NCBI GenBank assembly: GCA_003868215.1
Contig: QWDQ01000055.1
Span: 121,341 to 185,340, forward strand
Source of the DNA: Pseudophaeomoniella oleicola
Taxonomy: Eukaryota; Ascomycota; Eurotiomycetes; Phaeomoniellales; Phaeomoniellaceae
Length of the DNA: 64,000 nt
Direction: 5' to 3'
Position 1 is the first letter of the stretch. Every line of letters begins with the position of its first letter. Made by a program: the position numbers and the translations under genes. Positions 35,301 to 45,263 of the stretch are shown here, piece after piece. The notes beneath the pieces were generated by a model. That model searched no databases, had not been told where the DNA came from, and saw only the letters and a program-made list of their open reading frames with translations.

Positions 35301-35446
35301 TGAGAAGATGCAGCTCTTCGAATATCCATTTGCTACAACAAAGCCACATTTTTCATACAGAGATCTAATCTATAGTATTGGGTCGTCGCTGCAGTCACCC
35401 TTGTTGGACAGATCCATCATTCTCTGTCATATCATCACAAAGTGTA

Positions 35447-36472
35447 ATGGCTCAATCGTTGTTACCGTCACAGTTTATGACCACATCACCATTAACCCGA
35501 TCGCTTCCCATACCAGCCGTTCCATACGTCACTACGGACACCATCGCTGTCATCGGTGAAGCATCTGCCTGTCCCGAGGCAGACCCCGAACCCTTAAATC
35601 ACGTCCCATCCGACTGGACCAACTGTCCTAGCAGCAGCAGCAGCAAACACAACGGAATGGTCCTTGCACAGCTCTTCGGCCTTGAGAAACTTCCATTCTA
35701 CGAGAACGGTCCTAGAAGAAGCAATCGTGTGAAGACCAAGACGCGGAAGGTCCTTGATGGCACATCCATGAACACTTGTAATACCAGCAGCAGCAGCGAC
35801 AATGGCAATGACAAAAGAAGGAAGCCTGAGTTGATCAACGGTCGATCCAATAGGGTTTCTAAACTCTTGATAGTGAGGTTGCCCACGAGGGTCGAATCCA
35901 CCGACGACATTATCCGACGTAATGACGACCATAATGGTGATCCTCTTACCAAACACCGTCAGATTGCTGAAACCATAACCCCGGACTGCCTCTCAACATC
36001 GCTATCGGTCGATCTGCAAAGACACAATGGCTGCAGGAATGGATTATGGCAACTTGTGGTTGCTATAGACGCGCAAGAAATTCCAGTGAGCGGGAATTAT
36101 AGCTATAACGATGACAGCGAAGACGATGACGATGCCACAATATCCGCGCCATCGACTCCCTCTCCCACTCCTACTCCCTCTCCATCTCCGTCTCCATCAC
36201 CGCCTCCCACTCCCACGCCGTCTTACCCTCGACCTCGCCCACCTCCTCTGAACCCACCCCGACCAGCACCCCACGATTTCTTCCACCGCCCTCTCCGCCA
36301 CCACAAACGTACCGGCCGCATGCTCTGCCAAGGCCGTCCGGGTCCATCAGATAGCGGATGCGTACGCAGGCCCGCCCGAGAGCTTAACGGGACGACGCTC
36401 TGTTGGGATTGTTTTGTTGGAGTACGAGACGGGGAGCGGTTGTTGTGGGACTCGAGGTGGTATGAGCGGTAG
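35447..36472 (+). CDS. Hypothetical protein, proline-rich with C-terminal cysteine cluster
   Basis: An unspliced frame of 341 codons from the first ATG (MAQSLLPSQF); the frame begins earlier only with TTG. No family is recognised. Order of regions: a Ser/Asp-rich first third with SSSSS and a basic PRRSNRVKTKTRK patch; a middle with a second RSNRVSK patch; an acidic DDSEDDDD stretch near 230; a Ser/Thr-Pro repeat region (PSPTPTPSPSPSPSPPP); and a conserved-looking end with cysteines at LCQGRPG, SGC, and LCWDCF, spacing C-x10-C-x13-C-x2-C, which could bind zinc. Likely lineage-specific. A 5' UTR intron near 35191-35231 is possible. Confidence 0.6.
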   Translation: MAQSLLPSQFMTTSPLTRSLPIPAVPYVTTDTIAVIGEASACPEADPEPLNHVPSDWTNCPSSSSSKHNGMVLAQLFGLEKLPFYENGPRRSNRVKTKTRKVLDGTSMNTCNTSSSSDNGNDKRRKPELINGRSNRVSKLLIVRLPTRVESTDDIIRRNDDHNGDPLTKHRQIAETITPDCLSTSLSVDLQRHNGCRNGLWQLVVAIDAQEIPVSGNYSYNDDSEDDDDATISAPSTPSPTPTPSPSPSPSPPPTPTPSYPRPRPPPLNPPRPAPHDFFHRPLRHHKRTGRMLCQGRPGPSDSGCVRRPARELNGTTLCWDCFVGVRDGERLLWDSRWYER

Positions 36473-36764
36473 AGGCTCGTTTGTTTACGGAATGCGGATG
36501 GTTGGTGAGAACTATCCATGGCGATGGTAATGCATGGCATGCGAGATTTCTGGCTTTTCATATACCATCGTTGATGTTCCCAGGCGCTAGGAAATATATT
36601 GCAAGAAAGTATGTCATCATTGATGCTGTTATCGCTCATTCTAAGCCGCCAACGTTGCTTGAGAAGTTACGTCATTTTGATATACACATATCGAGCGCGT
36701 CGTGCGATGAGAATCATACCGACCGTCGCAACACTCCGGTGATCAAGGGGTCGTTGCGAACGAT

Positions 36765-38960
36765 TCAGCAACTCCACACGCCGACAACCCCGTTCTTCCG
36801 TCCCTCGATCATGTATCCATCCTTTATGCGTACCCTCTCAACAGGGCTCTTGGTCCCCACGATATCCGAGTCGTCAATGTAATTGTCTGCACCAGCACCA
36901 CAATCCCAATGTCGACCTTCCGTCTTGTCATAAACTTTCACGACATCCTCCCCAACTGCCGATACGATCCGTCTATTGTCAAACATCATGCTAACTATAG
37001 GACTATCGTATGCGTAGGCGTCGAAGATGGAACCGGTCCTAAGATCCCATATCTGATATAGGTGTTAGTTTAGCTTCCTGCAAGACCGATGATAACTTAC
37101 CCGAATACTTCTATCAGCGCTCCCTGTGACAAGGTGGGCATCATCGAATTGTAAGCAAGTAACAGGTCCTGTATGGCCAACGAGGCTGCGGTGGACCTGG
37201 CCACTTCTCAAGTCCCAGAGCCGGACCATGCCGTCTGCTGTTCCGCAGGCTAAGGCAGCCTCGAAGCTCTGTAATGCACCAACAAAGTCAGCATTAGCAT
37301 CATGAGTTCTTCCCATAGGTCGCCATTGCGTCTCAGCGGGATTGACTGTAGCGGACGCTTGAGCGGCTGCCCAAAGGACATCTAGTGTTTGCACGCATCG
37401 ACCTTTGACGAGATCCCACTGGCGAAGGGTCTTATCGGCTGAGCCCGATACTAGAGTATCCCCCCGAAGGTGAAGGGCAGTGATCTCGTCGACATGGGAT
37501 TCTAACGTGAAGATGGGGCAATCTCCCATCGCATTTGTAGTGGGTGGGGGACGACTCTCATCTTCCTCGTTGCCATAGCGGAGGCCCTCTTCTTCATCTT
37601 CATCGCCACCTTCCTCGTCGATGTCAAAAGCATCATACTTGGCTCTTGAAAGATCCCATAACCTTATTGAGGCATCCATGCTACCGGTTGCCACAAAATT
37701 GTCCTCCACTTGCAGACAGCGCACGGAAGCCGTATGGCCTTCCAAAAATCCCATGCACCTCCCGGAATTGAGATCCCAAACTCGGACAGTGTCGTCCAGT
37801 GCTGCAGTGACCATAGTGCCGAACGGTATGTCAAAATCAAGAGCAGTTATGCTATCGTTATGAGCAGGAATTATCTTCAAATTACTTCCGGCTTCAAGAT
37901 GTTCGTGGAGTACAGGCATTGACTTCCGCCCTAAAACAGTGGTCAGCACTTGTATGGGTCCTTTTGCATGTAACTTACGGGTGATCTTGTGGGGTTTCTT
38001 CTTGACGGATGGAGAAGGAAGCTTTTCGTATATTGATTCGGACATAAATGAAGCATCCATCGCCTGGGTCTCGGGGGTTGCTTGGCCCTCCGTTATGGTA
38101 CCTGTTGACTCCTCAATGGCTCTCTCATCCTCAAACTCTTGCAATTCTTCCACTTGATTTTCCAGCTCGAGCACTACCTTTGTCAGTTACCATTGCCTTT
38201 GAAACGAGTTTTGTTCCTTACAGTCATGTTCCAGTTGTGCCTCGTCTAATTCAATATCTGCCAGACGATCAAGAACTATCTTTCGCATGTTGTTCAGGTT
38301 TGCGATCTTGTTGTCTATCTCATGTATCTCCGTGCTGCACATGTTCTTCCTGATACCCATCATCTCGAGTCTGTGATTGAGTGCATCGCGTTCTTTCTTC
38401 AGCTTCTTCAATGACGGTGGTCCATCTTCTAACACAGATACGCCTTCCAATGTCTTGTAGGGCTTAGACGCCCGCCGCCTATGACCCTTTCGGTGCTCAT
38501 TCTCAGTCTCTGGTAAAGTGGCTTGAAACCCTTGGAACAAGGAATATGTGCTTGACTCTTCGGGGATGTTAATAAGAAGCTCGTCGGGAATGTATGCTAC
38601 TGCGCGGTGAGAGATTTCGGAGGTCGATAGCTTGGAGCGAACGAGATCTGTAGGTGAGGTCTGAGTGAAGGAGAAGAGGCTCCTTTGTAAGCCAGGATGC
38701 CGTAGCTGCTTGTGTATATTCGACATAGCATGGTTGTAATGTACTGAGTTGGATCCATCGCCCATGAGGTGATTCGCTGTCGTCGTGACTTTGCGCCCGA
38801 AAGCTTCTAATTGTCGGCTCTGCGCAGAAAATCAGCATGAATGGCGTCAAAAAGGAGGATCGATCCATACCGCCAACGCACTCCCTAATATAGAATCATC
38901 TTCGTTGTGAATAGACTCCCGCCTTGACCGGGAGGCGTCACGAGCACGAGAGCCAGCCAT
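36765..38960 (-). CDS. MDV1: Mitochondrial division protein 1 (WD40)
   Basis: Adaptor linking Fis1 on the mitochondrial outer membrane to the dynamin Dnm1 during fission. Five exons (38960-38871, 38819-38222, 38173-37979, 37930-37101, 37052-36765) keep phase and give 666 residues. The N-terminal extension (to about 160) ends in a long coiled coil (about 165-250, [18 protein letters not shown] to [17 protein letters not shown]). [11 protein letters not shown] precedes a seven-blade WD40 domain (about 305-666) with [11 protein letters not shown] and [13 protein letters not shown]. An acidic insertion ([14 protein letters not shown]) sits between blades, as in other filamentous fungal Mdv1. The third intron is 48 bp and has no stop, so it can be mistaken for coding sequence; splicing gives the expected KITRRKSMP. 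Confidence 0.94.
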
Positions 38961-39509
38961 GCAGTCCTGCCCAGCCGACCTTCGGCGAGGGCAATGCTAT
39001 AATGTAGAGTCCGGTGATAGCAGGCAATAGTCCAATTCACACGAGAAGATACCAAGCACTGAAGAGTGAAATTCAAGGGCGTTGTGTTGAGAATTGCATC
39101 TTCATCTTGAATGAAACCTGATTGTTATTATATTGTAGGATGACCTCGAAGCTCCGCGGTCCCTTGACTCCTTCTCCACCTTTCCAAGCTTCCCCGTGCT
39201 GTACCTTGCACTATCGACGAAAACAATCCCTACCGTTGATCAGATACAGTACAGCATCACAGATTCTCATAATTTGTCACTGTACCTCTTCCAAACCACA
39301 TACGGCATTCATGAGTTGCCAACCGGTACAAGCAACTATTTCACCGGCGTGGAACTACACATTGATCTGAGAGATCGCGCACGAGGAGAACATCGAATCA
39401 TTGGAACCCAGACGCTTATTGTCAGCTTCCGCGGGGAACAAGAAACGAGCGATTCGGTCAGATACGATTGACGACTTGTTTTTCATTTCGGTGTATGTGT
39501 ATTGCAGGT
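38961..39509. other. Divergent promoter between MDV1 and chorismate mutase
   Basis: 549 bp between divergent starts. Small open frames here have no family resemblance. A TTNCAG just before the chorismate mutase ATG could be the acceptor of a leader intron. Confidence 0.45.
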
Positions 39510-40360
39510 ATGGATACAGCCATAGATCTCTCGGATGCCTCAAAGGCACTTGACTTAGCAAATATACGTTATCAATTAATGTAGGCAAGCTCTGCACTCC
39601 ACCGGAGCCTTGGAACTGACCCCGTCACAGTCGATTAGAGGATACCATCACGTTTCACATGATCGAGCGAGTCCAATTCCCTCTCAATAGCACAATCTAC
39701 ACCCCTGGCGGCGTGGAGATTCCAGGAAGCGTTCTGAGCCTAGCAGACTGGTGTCTGCACGAACAAGAAAAGCTCCAATCCTTGGTGCGCCGTTACGAAT
39801 CGCCCGACGAATATCCATTCTTCCCAGATGCACTCCAGACGCCTATCCTCAAGCCAATCAAATATCCCAAGATCTTGTATGATAATGACGTTAACGTCAA
39901 TGCGACCATCAAAGACAAGTATATCAACGAGGTTCTACCACGCGTCTGTCGTGATTTTGGGAGGGAAGATCGAGGAGAAACACAAGAAAACTATGGCTCT
40001 GCTGCAACATGCGATGTCGCATGTCTCCAGGCTCTTTCGAGGCGCATCCATTTTGGAAAGTTCGTTGCTGAATCCAAGTTTCAAAAAGAGACCGAGAGAT
40101 TCGTGGATTTGATTAAAAGAGAAGATCGAGAGGGTATTGATGTCGCCATAACTGATGCCAAGGTCGAGCAAAAGGTGCTTGAGCGGCTACGACTAAAGGC
40201 AAAGACCTATGGAAGAGATCCCGCGGCTGGAGAGGATGCATCAGAAAAGATCAACGTCGAGGCGGTGGTAGATATGTACAGATCTGTCGTGATTCCCCTT
40301 ACCAAAGTCGTTGAGGTGGAGTATCTCATGCAGAGACTCAAAGGCACTCAATGGGAGTGA
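39510..40360 (+). CDS. ARO7: Chorismate mutase (AroQ, fungal Aro7 type)
   Basis: Converts chorismate to prephenate, the first step to Phe and Tyr; the fungal enzyme is a cytosolic all-helical dimer activated by Trp and inhibited by Tyr. Exon 1 (39510-39580) encodes [23 protein letters not shown]; a 50-bp intron follows; exon 2 (39631-40360) resumes [18 protein letters not shown]. Total 266 residues, the usual length. The catalytic helix region is [28 protein letters not shown], then [19 protein letters not shown]. There is no signal peptide, so this is the metabolic enzyme and not a secreted effector mutase. It converges on BCP1, 42 bases away. Confidence 0.95.
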
Positions 40361-40402
40361 ATGGGTCATCTCATGTCAACGAGCCGACACCCTACCCCAG
40401 GC

Positions 40403-41281
40403 TCATGAAGGAGGTGCGAGATATTGAGAGACCTCTTTCACAGCCGACTCGAATTTATTGGCTTCAATGAGCATCAGATGTCCCTGAGGCTTAATTCCTA
40501 GCTCCGAGAATGCACGCTTCGAGTCTGAATGGCCATCATCCCTTTTTGAGGAGTACTCAAAGGACCCATGAGCAAGAGCATGTCGCTGAAAAACTTCATC
40601 TTCAGGGTGGAAATAGAAGGTCTCTGCGGCGGAACCGGAAGATTTCTTTTTCTTCATAGGTCTGTCGTCCTCTTCATCGAGCTTGGAAGCAACTTCCGTA
40701 TACGTTTTCGAAAGTATCAGATAATGAGTGAACGTGTATGGCTCCTTTTCTTCTAATGCCCATTGTATCTCTTCCAAAAGCATAGTGTACATTGGGGGTG
40801 CAACCTCTGACGGTACGTTGATCAATCGTTCTGTTAGTATCAGTCCAATAGGAGGCACCTCTGGTTGAGATAGTAGTCGTGTTAATTGAGCGTGGGCCAG
40901 ATCCGAGCTCGACTTCACTTGCAAATATCGTATAATATTGGCAATGAAGGGTTTCTCTTTATGTGCTTGAAGATTGATGACCGATAGGAATGCATACGGA
41001 TCTGTCTCCATACCATCCACCTTGACGGTCGATCCTAACAAAGGCTGGGCAAGGATCAGGTCTGTAATGGCTGAAATGTCGAACATTTGCGCATCTATAT
41101 CGAAAAGCTGCTGAAGAAGCGCTTTGATGCCATGGAAATCGATCTCAGGTGAAGGGTCGAACCATTCAAACTCGACATCCAACATATCAAAGTCATCATC
41201 AGTGCCGGAGTCGTCTGCATTGGCCACACGTTTCCCATCCCTAGTGACAGTGTCGCTCTTGACTTGCTTTCTCTTTGACAT
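40403..41281 (-). CDS. BCP1: Bcp1 / BCCIP-family nuclear protein
   Basis: Nuclear chaperone and export factor; yeast Bcp1 escorts ribosomal protein Rpl23 and aids export of the lipid kinase Mss4. One exon, 292 residues. A basic start (MSKRKQVKSD) and an acidic segment (DDSGTDDDFDMLDVEFEWFDP) precede the BCCIP fold seen in IDFHGIKALLQQLF, GSTVKVDG and DPYAFLSVINLQAHKEKP. A Lys-rich patch (RPMKKKKSSG) may be a nuclear signal. It shares a 215-bp promoter with GMP synthetase. Confidence 0.93.
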   Translation of the reverse strand: MSKRKQVKSDTVTRDGKRVANADDSGTDDDFDMLDVEFEWFDPSPEIDFHGIKALLQQLFDIDAQMFDISAITDLILAQPLLGSTVKVDGMETDPYAFLSVINLQAHKEKPFIANIIRYLQVKSSSDLAHAQLTRLLSQPEVPPIGLILTERLINVPSEVAPPMYTMLLEEIQWALEEKEPYTFTHYLILSKTYTEVASKLDEEDDRPMKKKKSSGSAAETFYFHPEDEVFQRHALAHGSFEYSSKRDDGHSDSKRAFSELGIKPQGHLMLIEANKFESAVKEVSQYLAPPS

Positions 41282-41496
41282 GGTGATAATATGCGTGTAT
41301 TGAGTGTGCAGACTGCAACTGCGAATCGCTGTGAGAACCTCTTTTTGCGGGGGAGAAATTCTGCCCCAAATTCTCAGAATTTATTTCTTGACTGCCCTTC
41401 AGCCCCACAACGTAATGGCTCAGGATTCTCTGCACCAGTTGAAATCAATCAATCAAGAGAATTGGTCGCTGCGTCCATAGAACAATTCTTCCAGAG
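41282..41496. promoter_or_regulatory. Bidirectional promoter of BCP1 and GUA1
   Basis: 215 bp separate the two divergent ATG codons. Both products serve growth and ribosome or nucleotide supply, so joint regulation is plausible but inferred. Confidence 0.5.
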
Positions 41497-43174
41497 ATGG
41501 CCGCCCATGGTGAGACTGTCAATGACCCTCACAAGTCGTTCGACACCATTCTGGTGCTCGACTTTGGGTAAGATGCGTGCTTGAACTGAGCCCTTCCTCC
41601 GCTGATGATCCCTTAGGTCGCAATATACACACCTGATTACCCGACGCATGCGCGAGCTTAACATTTACTCTGAAATGCTCCCATGTACTCAGAAAATCGC
41701 CGATCTCAAGTTCAGACCCAAGGGTGTTATTCTGTCGGGTGGCCCTTATTCTGTTTACGAAGAGGGTGCCCCTCATGTCGACCCTGCAGTGTTCGACCTG
41801 GGTGTTCCAGTGCTGGGAATTTGCTATGGACTGCAAGAAATGGCCTACCAAATCGACAATAAGAACGTCGTTGCTGGAGAAAGACGGGAGTATGGACATG
41901 CTACGCTCAAAATTCAACGCCACGAGGGTAAAGAGGAGCATATTGATAGATTGTTCAACGGCCTCCCCGATGGCTTGGAGGTATGGATGTCGCATGGTGA
42001 CAAGCTTGCAAAGCTCCCTGAAAACTTTCACCCGATCGCCTCTACATCGAATTCGCCATTTGCTGGAATCGCAAGTACCTCGAAGCCCTACTTCGGAATC
42101 CAGTTTCACCCTGAGGTTACGCATACCCGTCAAGGCACCCTGCTGTTGAAGAACTTTGCTGTTGAGATATGCCACGCCAGGCAAGACTGGACCATGGAAC
42201 AGTTTGTCGGTAAAGAACTTGATCGCATACGGGAATTAGTCGGACCTAAAGGTCAGGTGATTGGTGCCGTCAGCGGCGGTGTTGACTCGACAGTTGCAGC
42301 GAAACTCATGCAAGAAGCAATTGGAGACCGCTTCCACGCTGTTCTCGTTGACAATGGTGTTCTCCGTCTGAACGAAGCAAAACAAGTCAAGGAGACTCTC
42401 ACCAAGCATCTCGGCGTCAACCTCACAGTCGTTGATTCCAGTGACCTCTTTCTCTCCCGGCTAAAAGGAGTGGGCGATCCAGAACGAAAGCGTAAAATAA
42501 TCGGTAACACGTTCATCGAGGTCTTCCAGGACAAAGCAAAAGAGATCGCAGCAGCAGCAGCAGGATCTGCACGAGAAGGGAAGATCGAATGGCTCCTCCA
42601 AGGGACCCTTTACCCGGATGTAATTGAATCCATTTCATTCAAAGGTCCTTCCCAAACCATTAAAACCCACCACAACGTCGGCGGTCTTCTCGAAGGGATG
42701 CACCTTAAATTGATCGAACCTCTGCGGGAACTTTTCAAGGACGAAGTTAGGGCCCTCGGCACTAATCTGGGGATCCCAGAAGATCTCGTCTGGCGCCATC
42801 CATTCCCCGGTCCCGGTATTGCAATCCGTATCCTAGGCGAAGTAACCCCCGAACAGATTCGGATCGCTCGAGAAGCCGACGAGATCTTCATAACCGAAAT
42901 CAAAGCCGCAGGTCTTTATCGCAAGATCTCTCAAGCTTTCGCCGCCCTACTCCCTGTCAAAGCTGTCGGTGTTATGGGCGACAAGCGTGTTCATGCACAA
43001 GTCATTGCCCTGCGAGCTGTCGAGACAACAGACTTCATGACAGCAGACTGGTACCCGTTCGATGGCGAATTCTTGAAGAAGGTCAGTAGGAGAATTGTGA
43101 ACGAGGTTGACGGCGTGTGCAGAGTTCTGTATGATGTTACCAGCAAACCTCCTGGGACCATTGAGATGGAGTAG
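41497..43174 (+). CDS. GUA1: GMP synthase (glutamine-hydrolysing)
   Basis: Cytosolic enzyme turning XMP, ATP and glutamine into GMP. Exon 1 (41497-41567) encodes [17 protein letters not shown]; a 49-bp intron follows, and exon 2 (41617-43174) begins [10 protein letters not shown]. Total 542 residues. The glutaminase triad is Cys93 (GICYGLQ), His188 and Glu190 (QFHPEV). The ATP-pyrophosphatase P-loop SGGVDST lies at 243-249. The C-terminal dimerisation domain ends in the conserved [13 protein letters not shown] (family end ...TIEWE). Everything needed for activity is present. Confidence 0.97.
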
Positions 43175-44286
43175 AGAAGTGAGACGGGACTGCGATTTCG
43201 GACCAACGGCGTTATTGGAGGGCTATGTGGACTGGCGGTGGGCTGGTGGTGAATAAAATCAGAGAAACGAGATTACATGGGACAGATGAAGAAGAGACCA
43301 GGCAATTCTCTCTTACGGTGGCTGGTCGGGCGGAAAACAAAAGGTTGGAGAGGGAGCTTAGACTTCCGATCTCTGGCAGACTAGAATAGGCATGTATCTC
43401 AGGTAATCAGATCTTGTTCGTTGCTCAACAAGGGCAAATTTTAATACCCTCATCATCCATCTTCCTGAGACGAACAAAATCACTGCGAAGCTACATCCAT
43501 CTCCTTGTCTCTGTCTCTCCTTGGCTGTTTCTTCCACACTAGATTAAACACCACATACTCTTACATTGGGAGTTCAGGCTGTAAGTGTCCAGGTTGATCA
43601 CTTTGCTGAGCCTGTTGTGGTTGTTGGTTCGCTGCTCCTCCCTCTCTCCTCTTCCGAGCCCGATTCATCATCTGTATCGAAAGGGCCGTGGCATTAGCTT
43701 CTTCGGGCTTCTCGCGTATCTTGAGAAGGGTCTGTCCTCATCTCGCAAGCGTTTATCAAGCTGGATCGCCAATTATTTGATCCATTGCAGCTACAGGACT
43801 GGAGTAGAGCATTGCCAGGAGTCCTCGGCATATAAGGAGTGTGCAGCGAATAGGCAACGGTTAGACCTCATCTACGATGACAGCCTCTAGATACAGCTGA
43901 TACCACGCAGGGGCCTGATTGGCTTCTCAGCCTTACTGCTTGTACCCGAGATGACATCTCTCATGAATGAAGATTACCTACGGATGTATATCGCCGTGAC
44001 TTAAGTTACCATAGTAGTTCTACCCCTGACGAGCTCACTCAAAATGTAGTACCGTTAATTATGTGGGTCTGACAGGGACGCTGTGACGTGACATGACGAT
44101 GATGTTCGTTAAATTGAATTTGTGGGTTGCTCTGCTCTGACATCATTCAATATCTCTGCCACCACAAATACAAATTGCTTCACTTGCTCTTCTCACATTT
44201 GATTTCTCACTTACAACATTCGAACCGTACAAGATACTACATTCTGAAAGACTTTCTATCCTGCCCTCGCATTTACATCACTCAAA
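43175..44286. other. Intergenic with possible undetected small gene on the minus strand
   Basis: No complete gene could be built. On the minus strand a frame ending at TAA 43561 reads like hydrophilic coding sequence (IREKPEEANATALSIQMMNRARKRR, then a Gln/Pro-rich tail). A second piece (QLDKRLRDEDRPFSR) lies just upstream in another frame, and a third (NQAPAWYQLYLEAVIVDE) further up near 43865-43920. They could be exons or a frameshifted remnant. The last 250 bases are the promoter of the following small gene, with pyrimidine-rich ACTTACAACATTC sequence. Confidence 0.3.
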
Positions 44287-44808
44287 ATGTCCGGTCAATC
44301 ATCAGTCGGCAACAGCCAAGTCTATGAGGCTGGCGACCAACGCAACCTTCCAAAGTCCGAGGTCAACAATGCGGAGAGATACGAGGAAGGAGTTCAACAC
44401 AGCCATCTTCCCAATGACTCAAGTACGTGTTTGACTCTTCTCTCCATCAGATCGCTCGCTCATTAGCAGCGTAATCTGACTACGACAACGGCTCGGGCTA
44501 ATGACTCGCAGAGGATGAGCGCTCGATAGCAAACAGACTCGCCAATGAGGAGAAGAAGGACAAGCAGAAGGACGGCCCACCGAGCGCAGAGGCAGCCAAG
44601 TCACAAAAGGACCCTACTCTTCCAGTAAGTGATACGCGCCTCTGACCCTTTCTGGTCCTCAATAGCCTTGTTAACAAATTCTCTACTTTAGGCACGATCC
44701 CACGGCAATGCACCAAGCAAAGGTGCTCAAATTGACGCCGAACTCCAAGCCGAGGAAGAGGCTGCCGTCAGTAAGAAGGGACACCTCAACATGCCTGGCA
44801 AGAAGTAA
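44287..44808 (+). CDS. Small hydrophilic protein, stress/LEA-like
   Basis: Three short exons (44287-44422, 44512-44624, 44692-44808) with good GTACGT/GTAAGT donors and phase kept give 121 residues. The protein has no Cys or Trp, no signal peptide and no membrane segment. It is rich in Glu, Lys, Ser, Asn and Ala (SIANRLANEEKKDKQKDG, QIDAELQAEEEAAVSKKGH) and ends LNMPGKK. This composition is that of intrinsically disordered, heat-soluble proteins often made under stress or in spores. The family is not recognised; the function is inference from composition. Confidence 0.75.
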
Positions 44809-45263
44809 AGACGTCATGGCCAGACGCCTTGGATTGGAATCGAAAAGGGGGTTGGTTTTTTTGAAAGACAAGAATTGTATTAGTAAAACATATCTGAAAT
44901 ACCTTAGAGACACCCGTCGCTCGCTGCCGGCTTGTTGAGATGGGGAAAATGGGTATCACGAAATCACGCATGTAACGGGTACGCATCGCACGGGGACAGG
45001 CACGCAGCGTAGTTGGGCTGCAGTGATTAGGTAGTCACAGCGCTATCACTGAGAGGTCGAAGAGTTAACTTCGTACCAATAAATACAATAAGTGAAATCA
45101 TAAATCAATAAATCAATTCATCCTCCCCAGTGTGACCCGTTTTCTTAGGCTTGCTTTGAAATGCATGCGGACTACCAAGTTTCCGGCACCAACCATTTCA
45201 TCTCTATACTGCACTGTTAACACAGTTCTCTACCTTCGTCCTTGAAATCAGTCAGAATTTAGT
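44809..45263. other. Convergent 3' region
   Basis: 3' ends of the small hydrophilic gene and APP1. A run of AATAAAT-type elements at 45077-45117 fits poly(A) signals on the plus strand. No gene seen. Confidence 0.5.

Larger units (their letters stand above)
31513..35446. other. 3.9-kb gene-poor region
   Basis: No reading frame with family resemblance or good splice structure was found. It includes the promoter of the siderophore transporter with two GATA-type motifs, a perfect 14-bp palindrome CTACTACGTAGTAG at 32539-32552, and a textbook small intron-like sequence (GTAAGT..CTAG..CTCCAG) at about 35191-35231 that could belong to the leader of the next gene. Confidence 0.45.

Noticed and set aside
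39510-40360. Secreted effector-type chorismate mutase
   Set aside because: No signal peptide; length and sequence fit the cytosolic Aro7 enzyme.
41519-42184. 221-codon frame antisense to GUA1
   Set aside because: Shadow of a highly expressed, codon-biased gene and extends across its intron.
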